Assembly (NCBI RefSeq): GCF_018143015.1
Contig: NC_054757.1
Coordinates: forward strand, 1,618,001 to 1,682,000
DNA: 64,000 nt
Origin: Lytechinus variegatus
Lineage: Eukaryota > Echinodermata > Echinoidea > Temnopleuroida > Toxopneustidae
Direction: 5' to 3'
In this document: positions 44,737-55,924 of the stretch, one piece after another
Position numbering within the stretch: position 1 is the stretch's first letter
Layout: each line of letters opens with the position of its first letter
The notes under the pieces: generated by a model
The model's database searches: none
The model's input: only the letters and a program-made list of their open reading frames with translations
What the model was told of the DNA's origin: nothing
Program-made: the position numbers and the translations under genes

Positions 44737-46294
44737 CAGAGATGCCAACCAGTACGATTTTATCGTATTTAGTACGATAAAACAAGTAAAATACGACAGT
44801 ACGATTTTGGCCATCAAAAATACGATTTCCCGACTTTCTGTCATTGTCCTGTTTTTGTCCCATATATGTGTGCTGTGTACATGTATAAGCACAGTTTCAA
44901 ATTTCCAAGTGCGTCTTTTTTTCAGTACCATGAAAAGTGAGCTAAGTCCGTCTTTTTTTTCCCCTGTAATACATGTACGCGCATGCTTCCAGTAGCGGTA
45001 ACAGTTTTTCCCTACTTCACCATGTGCAATTTCTAATGCACACATTTCTAGTCGGGATATCACAATTCTGTGATATAGTAATTTGAATTGCACAGGAGAT
45101 AAATCCCCGTTCACAGAACATAGGATGTACATGTGCGAGTCTTTTATCCTCACAGTCGCCGACTTTGCTTGTCAAAACGGAGCCTTATTAATCCAAAATC
45201 AATAGTTGTGAATTATAGATTTTTAATTTCTTTCTTGGTGAGGGGTAAATATCAGACAATAAATCATCAAACAAGGCTCCATCTAAAAAAAATAGGAGGA
45301 CGCCGTGCACTTGAGTGTGGTACTTGTATGCTGTTAGCTAGCCAGTTTGAGCTCAAGTTCTCTGCCAGAGCTCTGGGTGAGAATTCTATCAGTAATGGCC
45401 TAAGTGATGGTGATTTTCTGTTTCAGATAGAGTTTGGATTTCATGTCAATTTTTGAAAACTGTCAAAAAACTTCATGATTTCTTCATTGTGATGAATATT
45501 TAAGTTATTAATGAATACATTTTCACAGAATTTAGACTCTCCCAGAATGAAAGGCATTTTCTGTGAAGATCTGCGTTTTCAAATAACTTGTGAAAAACTT
45601 AAGGTACATGAACCTACAATACATGTACATTTAAAAACTTACATGTAGCCTGTGGCTATGTGCTGGAATTTGAATAGACTGAGTTAGATATTGATTTGAT
45701 TTCTTCATTTCTTTAACATAATTTATATGCAATCCAAGTGCACCTCACAGTCACAATCATACACAAACACTCACCCACAACCGTGATTCTAACCATGAAA
45801 AAAAACTTAATTTTTTTTTTCTAAATTTATTATTTGATCTGAATTCTCTCTTTTTTATATGTTCATTTTATTCATTTATTTAGATTTTTTTTTTTCATTT
45901 GGGGGGGTCATTGTTTGTGGTTCATTAAAGATGAAAAGTAAATAAGCCCATGTAAAGGGGATGTTGAGTGAGGGTGTCAAAACACACTTAAACATTTAAA
46001 TCTGATTTCTTAGTTGTTTGATAAGCCTATTACTTAGCATGCTATTTCTGTACTAATTAAAAAATTGCAGGAGCTGCGCTTACTATAAACAAATTTGGAG
46101 TGTGGTTCACAGTTATATTCTTTTTTTTTTTAAATTGCCCCTGGTTCCAGAAAATTGCCCCCGGCCTGCAGCTGCTTAATTCAATGCTCGCACTGGTCAT
46201 GTTGAGTTTTCGTGAAAATCTGATTTTTCACTAAAAAATATGATTTTTGAGGATATTCAGTCTGATTTTTTGTGTCAAGAGGTTGGCATCTCTG
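44737..46294. mobile_element. 1.56-kb DNA element (CAGAGATGCCAACC ends) inserted in a SINE
   Basis: Terminal inverted repeats CAGAGATGCCAACC (left) and GGTTGGCATCTCTG (right). The direct repeat GTGCAT flanks both ends (44731-44736, 46295-46300). Just inside both ends are many TACGATTTT/ATCGTA (left) and ATGATTTTT/TCTGATTTT (right) words. The CAGAGATGCC end is hAT-like in style, though a 6-bp rather than 8-bp duplication is what I see. No intact transposase frame. Confidence 0.85.
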
Positions 46295-46470
46295 GTGCAT
46301 GCAAGGAAATAATCCTGCTGGGTACACATTCACCTCACCTGGGTCGAGTGCAGCACAGTGTGGATAACTTTCTCAATGAAGGAAATTATGCCGTGACTAG
46401 GATCCAAACCCATGACCCTCTGAAAGGTGAGAGTCGGAACCACTCGACTACGACATGCCACTATGTATCT
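46295..46470 (-). mobile_element. SINE, 5' part of an interrupted copy
   Basis: Minus-strand tRNA-like head (CGAGTGGTTCCGACTCTCAC, then GGGTTTGGATCCTAGTCACG) and the body CACTCGACCCAGGTGAGG. It joins logically to 44625-44736. Confidence 0.8.
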
Positions 46471-46513
46471 TAATATTCCAAATATTGAAAGAATAAGACT
46501 TATTTACACTATA

Positions 46514-46577
46514 CATGTCTGTAGAATATATTTCCATCCGATTTAGAAATCAGATGGAAATATATTCTACAGACATG
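46514..46577. repeat. 64-nt near-perfect palindrome
   Basis: Arms of 31 bases (46514-46544 and 46547-46577) pair with a single mismatch around a 2-base centre. The left arm starts CATGTCTGTAGAATATATTT. A loop this small is unlike a normal miRNA precursor; cruciform or foldback remnant is more likely. Confidence 0.8.
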
Positions 46578-47226
46578 AATAACTTCTGTTTATTATCAAG
46601 AAAGTTTTATATACTCTTTTTTTTCTCTGATATTTTCAGTACCAAGTATGTCCTAGACCCCGACAGCAGCAATGTATCTCTTTGATAGTAATTCCTCTTT
46701 ATTATTGCAAAAGGCATTAAGTTGTAAATACCCTATTTCCTCTGATATTTTTAGCATCCTTGTGGTCTGACAACAAGAGATCTTCTGTTGACAGTTATGA
46801 TGATGAACCGGACTCATCGACCTTCACAGATGGCTCTCTGAAAATCAGAATCTCTGGTAAGAATGGGAGTTATATTGATAATAATCACAATCATTATCGT
46901 GAGTTGCAGTCAGCATTGTCTCTTTTTCAAATGATAACTGAATCTTGCATCATGATGGCACTGCCTCTTTCCATTTCTTTCCTCTGTTATACCAACCATT
47001 AATACTGCTTTCCTTTTTCACAATATATCTTTAAATGTAATCTTTATTTTCCCCTGTCTTATGCCATCTACTTCCAGATCCAATGATCTTTTCACAGGTC
47101 CCTCATCTTCCCTCCTCAAGATATGGCCCATCCATCTCAAACCACTTCTCTTTACCACTTCCACACAAGTTTCTTACAAGCTCAACCTTTCCATGATCTC
47201 GCCTTCATTCTTTGTACTGTTTTTAA

Positions 47227-47810
47227 AGGACAAGTCCACCCCAACAAAAACTTGATTTGAATAAAAAGAGAAAAATTCAACAAGCATAACACTGAAAATT
47301 TCATCAAAATCGGATGTAAAATAAGAAAGTTATGACATTTTAAAGTTTCGCTTATTTTCAACAAAATAGTTATATGAACGAGCCAGTTACATCCAAATGA
47401 GAGAGTTGATGACATTACTCACTATTTCTTTTGTAGTTTATTATATGAAATATTTCTATTTCCTCATCATTGTCATGTAAAATGATCCTCCCTGAACATG
47501 TGGAAATCCATTATTTTAACATTTTGTGCTTCAGGCAAGGAGGTCCTAATCGTCAGATTCGTAAAAATTGAAATATTGTATAATTCAAACAATAAAAAAC
47601 AAAAGAAATAGTGAGTGAGTGACATCATCGACTCTCTCATTTGGATGTAACGGGCTCGTTCATATAACTATTTTGTTAAAAATAAGCGAAACTTTGAAAT
47701 GTCATAACTTTCTTATTTTACATCCGATTTTGATGAAATTTTCAGCATTGTGCTTGTCTGATTTTTCTCTATTGATTCAAATCAACATTTTTCTGAGGTG
47801 GACTTGACCT
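47227..47810. mobile_element. TTAA MITE, full-length copy
   Basis: 584 bp, flanked on both sides by TTAA (47223-47226 and 47811-47814). Ends AGGACAAGTCCACCCC and GAGGTGGACTTGACCT. The arms pair far inward. This is the cleanest copy of the family also at 1419 and 13415. Confidence 0.9.
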
Positions 47811-47814
47811 TTAA

Positions 47815-48611
47815 TATTTAAAAAAGAATTTGAATACACTAAGCCAGAAGATTAAATCATTGAAGAGTATGCATTAACAAAGGGTGTAGATAGCAACAAG
47901 ATGTGATGTTTCATTCATTAAAAAGGATGGATCTATTCCCACCCAAAGTATACATATACATGGTATGTGGTGACTATCACAATTATCAAATCAGTATTGT
48001 TAATGTACTTGTATTAGGAGATGCTTCCTCTGTTACCGTTATTAATAGTGCTCTTACTATTCCCTTTGTCATTTTCCAAACTGTATAGTTCTCCAGCCAA
48101 TCCTATGAAGCTGTTGCAGATTCACGTAGCTAGAAAATGATGTCATTCATCTGCTTTGTGAAGAATTCATCAAAGAAAGCCGACCACCATGAAGAGCGAT
48201 TCTCAGATCAGCGCTGAAAGGAAATAGAAAGATGGCCAAAATACTGGAGGATAGGATACGTGAACAGTAGAAGGGTCAGGTTTGGAACATGATTAGTAAA
48301 AACAACTAATGATAATGATAGTGTCAATGATTGTTATCCATAAGTGCCTTGTCAAATCCATCAAAAAGGTTTTGATTTTTCAATTTTATTTTTTGCGATG
48401 TCACCGTAGGAAAAAAGCTTCCTGCATGTTTACATATGTCATATACTAAATCTTGCTGTAACATTTTGATGTTGTGAAACCCAACATTGAAAACCGGATG
48501 GGTAATGGTTACCAAGAGGAAATATACAAATGAAACCCATCATCAGTCAATTTAAAGTATAGAGTTCATTTTTAGATGAGATCTAGATTGATTATTTAGG
48601 GAGATTGGTCA
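47815..48611. other. Non-coding stretch before the array
   Basis: No convincing gene. A possible acceptor plus a short frame at 48099-48139 was considered and set aside. Confidence 0.3.
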
Positions 48612-50758
48612 GGAATATGCCCTTGGACTGTTTCAGAATAAAAGTTGACTTAAATTATGTGATCTTTAATTGTATTATGGCATCTCCGTAACCTTCACAG
48701 CACATTGCATATTTTCCCTGCCCACCAAGTATGTCTGCCCCTCTTCCACGCTCTTCTGCCTTTTTTTACGTGTTTTTGTTTTGAAGTTATGTGGAGGTCT
48801 TTCATATTGATAGTATTGACTCCATATCTTTTCCATTGAACCAGAATATCTGGCTGGGTTGTAGAATGGAAATGGACAAGTGGAGAACCACATTTACTGT
48901 ATAAATTATATATTTGTATTCAACCAATTGAGTGTCTGTTGTTGGCATCTTCCTCCCTTTCAAGAAGTGCACAGTTGCACACGTTTTATCAGGATCGATG
49001 TCCACAATTCTATCTTCAAGCAAATGTTTTGCTATAAGTAACAAAGATTTGCTCCGTTTCCATATTGTTAACCACATTTACTGTAGAAATTATGTATTTG
49101 TATTTAACAAATTGAATGTCTGTTGGCATCTTCTTCCCTTTCAAGAAGTGCACAGTTGCACATGTTTTATCAGGATCGATGTCCACAATTCTATCTTCAG
49201 GCAAATGCTTTGCTATCAGATACAAAGATTTGCTCCGTGTCCATATTGTTAACCACATTTACTGTAGAAATTATATATTTGTATTCAACCAATTTAGTGT
49301 CTGTTGAAATCTTCCTTTCAAGAAGTGCAAGTAGCACATGTTTTATCAGGATCGATATCCACATATATGGACTCTTGTCCCCTGCCTCTCGCTTGTCCAT
49401 AAACTCGACATGGACAATATCCTACTTTCCTCCTCCAATAGTGTGTACGTGCAGTACTGTGCACTAAATCCTGGCGAGTCGTTCCTCGTATCACCTACAT
49501 AAAAGAGTAAAGAAAAAAGTTTTCAATGAAGATGACTGCAGAAAATTGTATTGTTGAGATCTCAGCTGTAAAAAGAGAAAGGAAATATAATAAAACTTTG
49601 ATTTTCCTTCTGAATGCACAGTTTCTTCCTCTTCACAACAAACGTAATACTCAATAATAATGAGTCAATATTCAAATAAATGTTTACTCACCACACACCA
49701 CAACATCTTTCTCCTTGAGTTCATTGCCCTTCTCGCTTAAATAGTTGTTGAAGGTGTCCTCCACCTCTGGGCAAATGTAGTGGCTCTGCATCGAGTGGAA
49801 AAGCCTGCTGGAGATAGGATGCAGGCCCATCACCTCCAACATGTGCCAGACCTTTAGGAAATTGTTGCCCGATACAAATATGGAGGTGGCTAACTTTACA
49901 TCCCCTACATGGGTTCTGTTAATTGTTTCCTGGATGCAAAATCTATCATTGTGACCATTGCTGCAAGTCTATGGAAGGAAAGTCCAAATAATCCCTTTAA
50001 AAAATCAATTGAGTCTACTAGTCTACTTTTATTTTTTTTATATTTATGTTACTGATTAGCCTCATTACACCTCATTTTTAGTTCATCAGCAACAACATCT
50101 GAAACTTGCTTCCCACTGAACTATTTTTAGTACATGTACTCACCTAAAATTTCCAGATTTCGCACGTGCCAATCACATTTTCGAATATGTGCCACGGCCC
50201 CCCTCTCTGAATTTCATTGATGATTATTTCGAAATTTTCAAAAAAAACAAAAAAGTGAACAGAAGAAAAAGAATCGTGGAGATATGGAATATGATAAATA
50301 TTACAATAACAGTTAATTAGAGTGATATAATATGATGAACTAGTAATTATGGCACCTTTGATTGGATGATTCTTGAAAATTGATGTGATGGGAGCCGTCT
50401 TGTGTAGATCCATGATGAGAAATGACGGACGAGCTGGGTCTTGTTTTCATTGTAAGTTTGAAGGTTCATTTATTAATGGGGGTGACTTGAACACATCGGT
50501 AAAATTATCAGTAGAAACAAATAAAATTTACCTCTATATCATTAACATTAATTTTACCTCTACTAAATCATTAACATCCATTAAAGTATAGCAGACCTTC
50601 ATACTATACTTACCAACTCGATATGCCCTGATGTTCCCGATTGTTTATTTTATTTTGGTTGGGCTCCTATCACACGGTATTTACTCCTTGCTTCACCAAC
50701 AAGCACCTTTAATGCTCCTTCTGTAGCTAGTAACAACCTTGCCTTCTCTGCCCTCTCC
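48612..50758 (-). pseudogene. Array unit 1: transposase-like gene fragments
   Basis: On the minus strand, exon 49960-49692 reads GHNDRFCIQETINRTHVGDV, then ATSIFVSGNNFLKVWHMLEV, ending KEKDVVVCG with a GTGAGT donor. The next exon starts at 49494 and reads GDTRNDSPGFSAQYCTYT. These blocks resemble a multicopy protein family in fish and invertebrates with a DGRxDSPGxSAxYxTYT signature and an RNase H/DDE-like layout, as I remember it. A 1-base deletion near 49422 breaks the second exon in this copy. 184-bp repeats follow at 48886-49370. The upstream part of the gene is cut by the unit junction. Confidence 0.75.
48886..49372. repeat. 184-bp tandem repeats (unit 1)
   Basis: Copies begin with AACCACATTTACTGTA at 48886, 49070 and 49251 (the second spacing is 181 because of a 3-base loss). 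The last copy is partial and merges into the transposase-like exon. Because 184 is not a multiple of three, no frame continues through all copies. Confidence 0.85.
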
Positions 50759-50990
50759 GGAATATGCCCTTTGACTGTTTCAGAATAAAAGTCGACTTTA
50801 ATTATGTGATCTATAATTGTATTATGGCATCTCCGTAACCTTCACAGCACATTGCATATTTTCCCTGCCCACCAAGTATGTCTGCCCCTCTTCCACGCTC
50901 TTCTGCCTTTTTTTACGTGTTTTTGTTTTGAAGTTATGTGGAGGTCTTTTTTCATATTGATAGTATTGACTCCATATCTTTTCCATTGAA
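50759..50990 (-). pseudogene. Array unit 2: truncated to its first 232 bases
   Basis: Begins GGAATATGCCCTTTGACTGT like the other units, and stops abruptly after TTTTCCATTGAA, where units 1, 3 and 5 continue with CCAGAATATCTGG. A DIRS-type RT fragment follows. Confidence 0.85.
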
Positions 50991-52157
50991 TTAAAAACAT
51001 GCATGCAATGAGCACAATTTATTTTGTTGTCATTGGATATCAGTATGTTTGCTTGGATTCTTGTCTTTCAGCAATACCTGAATTACGCGAAAGAGTCGAA
51101 AGAGATCTGGAATCGGAGAGGGGAGAGATGAATCGGTATGAAATAGAAGATTACAGAATCAACCATTTTGAAAACGAACAAGGTAGAGCTGAACCCATTG
51201 TTAGAGGAAGAATGAAAGCCAACGTTGACTTCTGGAAATTAATAGGAGCCACAGAAGAAGTAGTGAAAATGATTCAATTTGGTTAAAAGATACCCTTTCT
51301 TGAGACACCCCCTCCAAAAGTGTTTCAAAATAAGAAATCAGCCCTTGAGCACACAGACTTCGTTCCTGAAGCTGTTCTTGAACTATTGAATAAAGATTTG
51401 ATCTCCGAAGTGAGTTCTGTTCCAGAATACGTCAACCCTCTTACAGTTTCTGTTCAAAATTCTGGCAAGAAGTGCCTTATCTTAGATTTAAGATATATTA
51501 ATCAATACGTTTGGAAACAAAAGGTATGCTTTGAAGACTGGAATGTAGCACTGGAATACTTTCAAAAGGGTGACTACATGGTTTCCTTTGACCTTAAGTC
51601 GGGATATCACCATATTGATATATTTGAAGAACATTGTAAATATTTGTTTCAGTTGGAACTTCAACGGAATTATTAGATATTTCTCTTTTAAGGTACTTCC
51701 TTTTGGCTTGTCCTCTGCTCCATATATTTTCACTAAAACAATTAGACCTCTTGTCAAGCATTGGAGAAACAAACATGTTTTTGTAGTTGTATTTCTAGAT
51801 GATGGATGGATTAGAGCATCCTCCTTCAAGAATGTGAAGATATTGCCACAGCAGTCAGAAATGACTTATTGAATGCGCGTTTAGTGCCTAACGTAGAGAA
51901 GTCAGTATGGATACCTACTCAGAAAATTGATTGGCTTGGTTTAACTTGGGATTCTAAAAGTGGCACTTTACATGCATCAGATCAGAGAATTGTCAATATT
52001 TTGGATTGCATAAACGATATGATCACAGAATTACCACACACTACCGCTAGAAAGTTAGCGGCCTTTATAGGTAAAATTATTTCCTTGCTACCTGTAACTG
52101 GGCAGATCGTACAGTTGAGAACTAGATTTTCTTCAATTGCTTTTCTGCCTCCTCTCC
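50991..52157 (+). pseudogene. DIRS-type retroelement reverse-transcriptase fragment
   Basis: Spread over three frames: RMKANVDFWKLIGATEEVV (51220s); then KKCLILDLRYINQYVWKQK, then DYMVSFDLKSGYHHIDI (51320-51650); then VLPFGLSSAPYIFTKTIRPL with FVVVFLDDGW (51690-51810); then KSVWIPTQKIDWLGLTWDS and ARKLAAFIGKIISLLPVTG (51900-52110). The FLDDG box, LPFGLS and the WLG[LF]TWD block are typical of DIRS-like RTs. A stop at 51283-51285 and two frameshifts (about 51655 and 51850) make it dead. Neither the tyrosine recombinase nor inverted LTRs are present. Confidence 0.88.
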
Positions 52158-54137
52158 GGAATATGCCCTTTGACTGTTTCAGAATAAAAGTCGACTTTAA
52201 TTATGTGATCTATAATTGTATTATGGCATCTCCGTAACCGTCACAGCACATTGCATATTTTCCCTGCCCACCAAGTATGTCTGCCCCTCTTCCACGCTCT
52301 TCTGCCTTTTTTACGTGTTTTTGTTTTGAAGTTATGTGGAGGTCTTTCATATTGATAGTATTGACTCCATATCTTTTCCATTGAACCAGAATATCTGGCT
52401 GGGTTGTAGAATGGAAATGGACAAGTGGAGAACCACATTTACTGTAGAAATTATATATTTGTATTCAACCAATTGAGTGTCTGTTGTTGGCATCTTCCTC
52501 CCTTTCAAGAAGTGCACAGTTGCACACGTTTTATCAGGATCGATGTCCACAATTCTATCTTCAGGCAAATGCTTTGCTATCAGATACAAAGATTCGCTCC
52601 GTGTCCATATTGTTAACCACATTTACTGTAGAAATTATATATTTGTATTCAAACAATTTAGTGTCTGTTGTTGAAATCTTCCTCCCTTTCAAGAAGTGCA
52701 AGTAGCACATGTTTTATCAGGATCGATATCCACATATATGGACTCTTGTCCCCTGCCTCTCGCTTGTCCATAAACTCGACATGGACAATATCCTTACTTT
52801 CCTCCTCCAATAGTGTGTACGTGCAGTACTGTGCACTAAATCCTGGCGAGTCGTTCCTCGTATCACCTACATAAAAGAGTAAAGAAAAAAGTTTTCAATG
52901 AAGATGACTGCAGAAAATTGTATTGTTGAGATCTCAGCTGTAAAAAGAGAAAGGAAAAATAATAAACTTTGATTTTCCTTCCAAGTGCACAGTTTCTTCC
53001 TCTTCACAACAAACGTAATACTCAATAATAATGAGTCAATATTCAAATAAATGTTTACTCACCACACACCACAACATCTTTCTCCTTGAGTTCATTGCCC
53101 TTCTCGCTTAAATAGTTGTTGAAGGTGTCCTCCACCTCTGGGCAAATGTAGTGGCTCTGCATCGAGTGGAAAAGCCTGCTGGAGATAGGATGCAGGCCCA
53201 TCACCTCCAACATGTGCCAGACCTTTAGGAAATTGTTGCCCGATACAAATATGGAGGTGGCTAACTTTACATCCCCTACATGGGTTCTGTTAATTGTTTC
53301 CTGGATGCAAAATCTATCATTGTGACCATTGCTGCAAGTCTGTGGAAGGAAAGTCCAAATAATCCCTTTAAAAAATCAATTGAGTTTACTAGTCTACTTT
53401 TATTTTTATGATATTTATGTTACTGATTACCCTCATTACACCTCATTTTTAGTTCATCAGCAACAACATCTGAAACTTGCTTCCCACTGAACTATTTTTA
53501 GTACATGTACTCACCTAAAATTTCCAGATTTCGCACGTGCCAATCACATTTTCGAATATGTGCCACGACCCCCCTCTCTGAATTTCATTGATGATTATTT
53601 CGAAATTTTCAAAAAAAACAAAAAAGTGAACAGAAGAAAAAGAATCGTGGAGATATGGAATATGATAAATATTACAATAACAGTTAATGAGAGTGATATA
53701 ATATGATGAACTGGTGATTATGGCACCTTTGATTGGATAATTTTGGAAAATTGATGTGATGGGAGCCGTCTTGTGTAGATCCGTGATGAGAAATGACGGA
53801 CGAGCTTGGTCTTGTTTTCATTGTAAGTTCGTTGAAGGTTCAATTGTTAATGGGGGTAACTTGAACACATCGGTAAAATTATCAGTGAAAACAAACATAA
53901 TTTACCTCTATATCATTAACATTAATTTTACCTCTACTAAATCATTAACATCCATTAAAGTATAGCAGACCTTCATACTATACTTACCAACTCGATATGC
54001 CCTGATGTTCCCGATTGTTTTATTTTATTTTGGTTGGGCTCCTGTCACACGGTATTTACTCTTTGCTTCACCAGCAAGCACCTTTAATGCTACTTCTGTA
54101 GCTAGTAACAACCTTGCCTTCTCTGCCTCCTCTCCGG
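52158..54137 (-). pseudogene. Array unit 3: transposase-like gene fragments
   Basis: Collinear with unit 1. Minus-strand exon 53331-53063 (same NNFLKVWHMLEV block) and exon from 52866 (GDTRNDSPGFSAQYCTYT, then EFMDKREAGDKSP). This copy keeps the frame that unit 1 lost. One full plus one partial 184-bp repeat lie at 52431-52740. At its upstream end it joins sequence found only once (54138-54271). Confidence 0.75.
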
Positions 54138-54271
54138 TCGACAGGGTTTTATGCAGGCCTGACACACTTCTTGTTTCATGCTCCTCCTCCTCCGCTTCAC
54201 TTTCTATGCCGAATACTTCCTCCCCCACATCTATTCATTGCAGGGTCTTGGCAATAGCTCTGCAAATAGAA
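54025..54271 (-). pseudogene. Acidic N-terminal exon fragment of the array gene
   Basis: Reads VGEEVFGIESEAEEEEHETR, then SVSGLHKTLSTGEEAEKARL, then LATEVALKVLAGEAKSKYRV, ending at a stop after GAQPK. The portion 54138-54271 occurs once in the window; the other units join a different sequence exactly at the CTCTCCGG point. This makes it the best guide to the ancestral gene order. Whether the in-frame stop is real or the exon ends earlier is unknown. Confidence 0.5.
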
Positions 54272-55924
54272 TGTCTGTTGTTGGCATCTTCTTCCCTTTC
54301 AAGATGTGCACAGTTGCACACATTTTATCAGGATCGATGTCCACAATTCTATCTTCAGGCAAATGCTTTGCTATCAGATACAAAGATTCGCTCCGTGTCC
54401 ATATTGTTAACCACATTTACTGCAGAAATTATATATTTGTATTCAACCAATTTAGTGTCTGTTGTTGAAATCTTCCTCCCTTTCAAGAAGTGCAAGTAGC
54501 ACATGTTTTATCAGGATCGATATCCACATATATGGACTCTTGTCCCCTGCCTCTCGCTTGTCCATAAACTCGACATGGACAATATCCTTACTTTCCTCCT
54601 CCAATAGTGTGTACGTGCAGTACTGTGCACTAAATCCTGGCGAGTCGTTCCTCGCATCACCTACATAAAAGAGAAAAGAAAAAAGTTTTCAATGAAGATG
54701 ACTGCAGAAAATTGTATTGTTGAGATCTCAGCTGTAAAAAGAGAAAGGAAAAATAATAAAACTTTGATTTTCCTTCCAAGTGCACAGTTTCTTCCTCTTC
54801 ACAACAAACGTAATACTCAATAATAATGAGTCAATATTCAAATAAATGTTTACTCACCACACACCACAACATCTTTCTCCTTGAGTTCATTGCCCTTCTC
54901 GCTTAAATAGTTGTTGAAGGTGTCCTCCACCTCTGGGCAAATGTAATGGCTCTGCATCGAGTGGAAAAGCCTGCTGGAGATAGGATGCAGGCCCATCACC
55001 TCCAACATGTGCCAGACCTTTAGGAAATTGTTGCCCGATACAAATATGGAGGTGGCTAACTTTACATCCCCTACATGGGTTCTGTTAATTGTTTCCTGGA
55101 TGCAAAATCTATCATTGTGACCATTGCTGCAAGTCTGTGGAAGTCCAAATAATCCCTTTAAAAAATCAATTGAGTCTACTAGTCTACTTTTATTTTTTTG
55201 ATATTTATGTTACTGATTACCCTCATTACACCTCATTTTTAGTTCATCAGCAACAACATCTGAAACTTGCTTCCCACTGAACTATTTTTAGTACATGTAC
55301 TCACCTAAAATTTCCAGATTTCGCACGTGCCAATCACATTTTCGAATATGTGCCACGGCCCCCCTCTCTGAATTTCATTGATGATTATTTCGAAATTTTC
55401 AAAACAAAAAAGTGAACAGAAGAAAAAGAATCGTGGAGATATGGAATATGATAAATATTACAATAACAGTTAATTAGAGTGATATAATATGATGAACTAG
55501 TAATTATGGCACCTTTGATTGGATAATTTTGGAAAATTGATGTGATGGGAGCCGTCTTGTGTAGATCCATGATGAGAAATGACGGACGAGTGAGCTGGGT
55601 CTTGTTTTCATTGTTAATTAAAGTTTGAAGGTTCATTTATTAATGTGGGTGACTTGAACACATCGGTAAAATTATCAGTAGAAACAAATATAATTTACCT
55701 CTATATCATTAACATTAATTTTACCTCTACTAAATCATTAACATCCATTAAAGTATAGCAGACCTTCATACTATACTTACCAACTCAATATGCCCTGATG
55801 TTCCTGATTGTTTATTTTATTTTGGTTGGGCTCCTGTCACACGGTATTTACTCCTTGCTTCACCAACAAGCACCTTTAATGCTCCTTCTGTAGCTAGTAA
55901 CAACCTTGCCTTCTCTTCCTCTCC
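54272..55924 (-). pseudogene. Array unit 4: transposase-like gene fragments, 3' part missing
   Basis: Enters the repeat inside the 184-bp block at about 54272, so the segment between GGAATATGCCC and that block is absent. Exons 55126-54858 and from 54660 match the other units; the second reads GDARNDSPGFSAQYC (Thr to Ala). Otherwise near-identical. Confidence 0.75.

Noticed and set aside
46514..46577. miRNA precursor
   Set aside because: A 2-base loop and near-perfect 31-bp stem do not fit Drosha/Dicer-type precursors; kept only as a palindrome finding.
46640..46856. Two possible exons (46640-46687 and 46755-46856; the second reads SLWSDNKRSSVDSYDD) with acceptor- and donor-like flanks
   Set aside because: The frames of the two do not join in a compatible phase, no family was recognised, and BBS12 already ends at 44355. 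A weak third piece at 48099-48139 could follow the second, but that is not enough to call a gene.
50144..50413. Minus-strand frame MDLHKTAPITSIFKNHPIKG, repeated in other units, as a conserved gene
   Set aside because: It is repeated because the whole unit is repeated. It has no recognised domain and varies by frameshift between units; it may be an exon or intron of the array gene.
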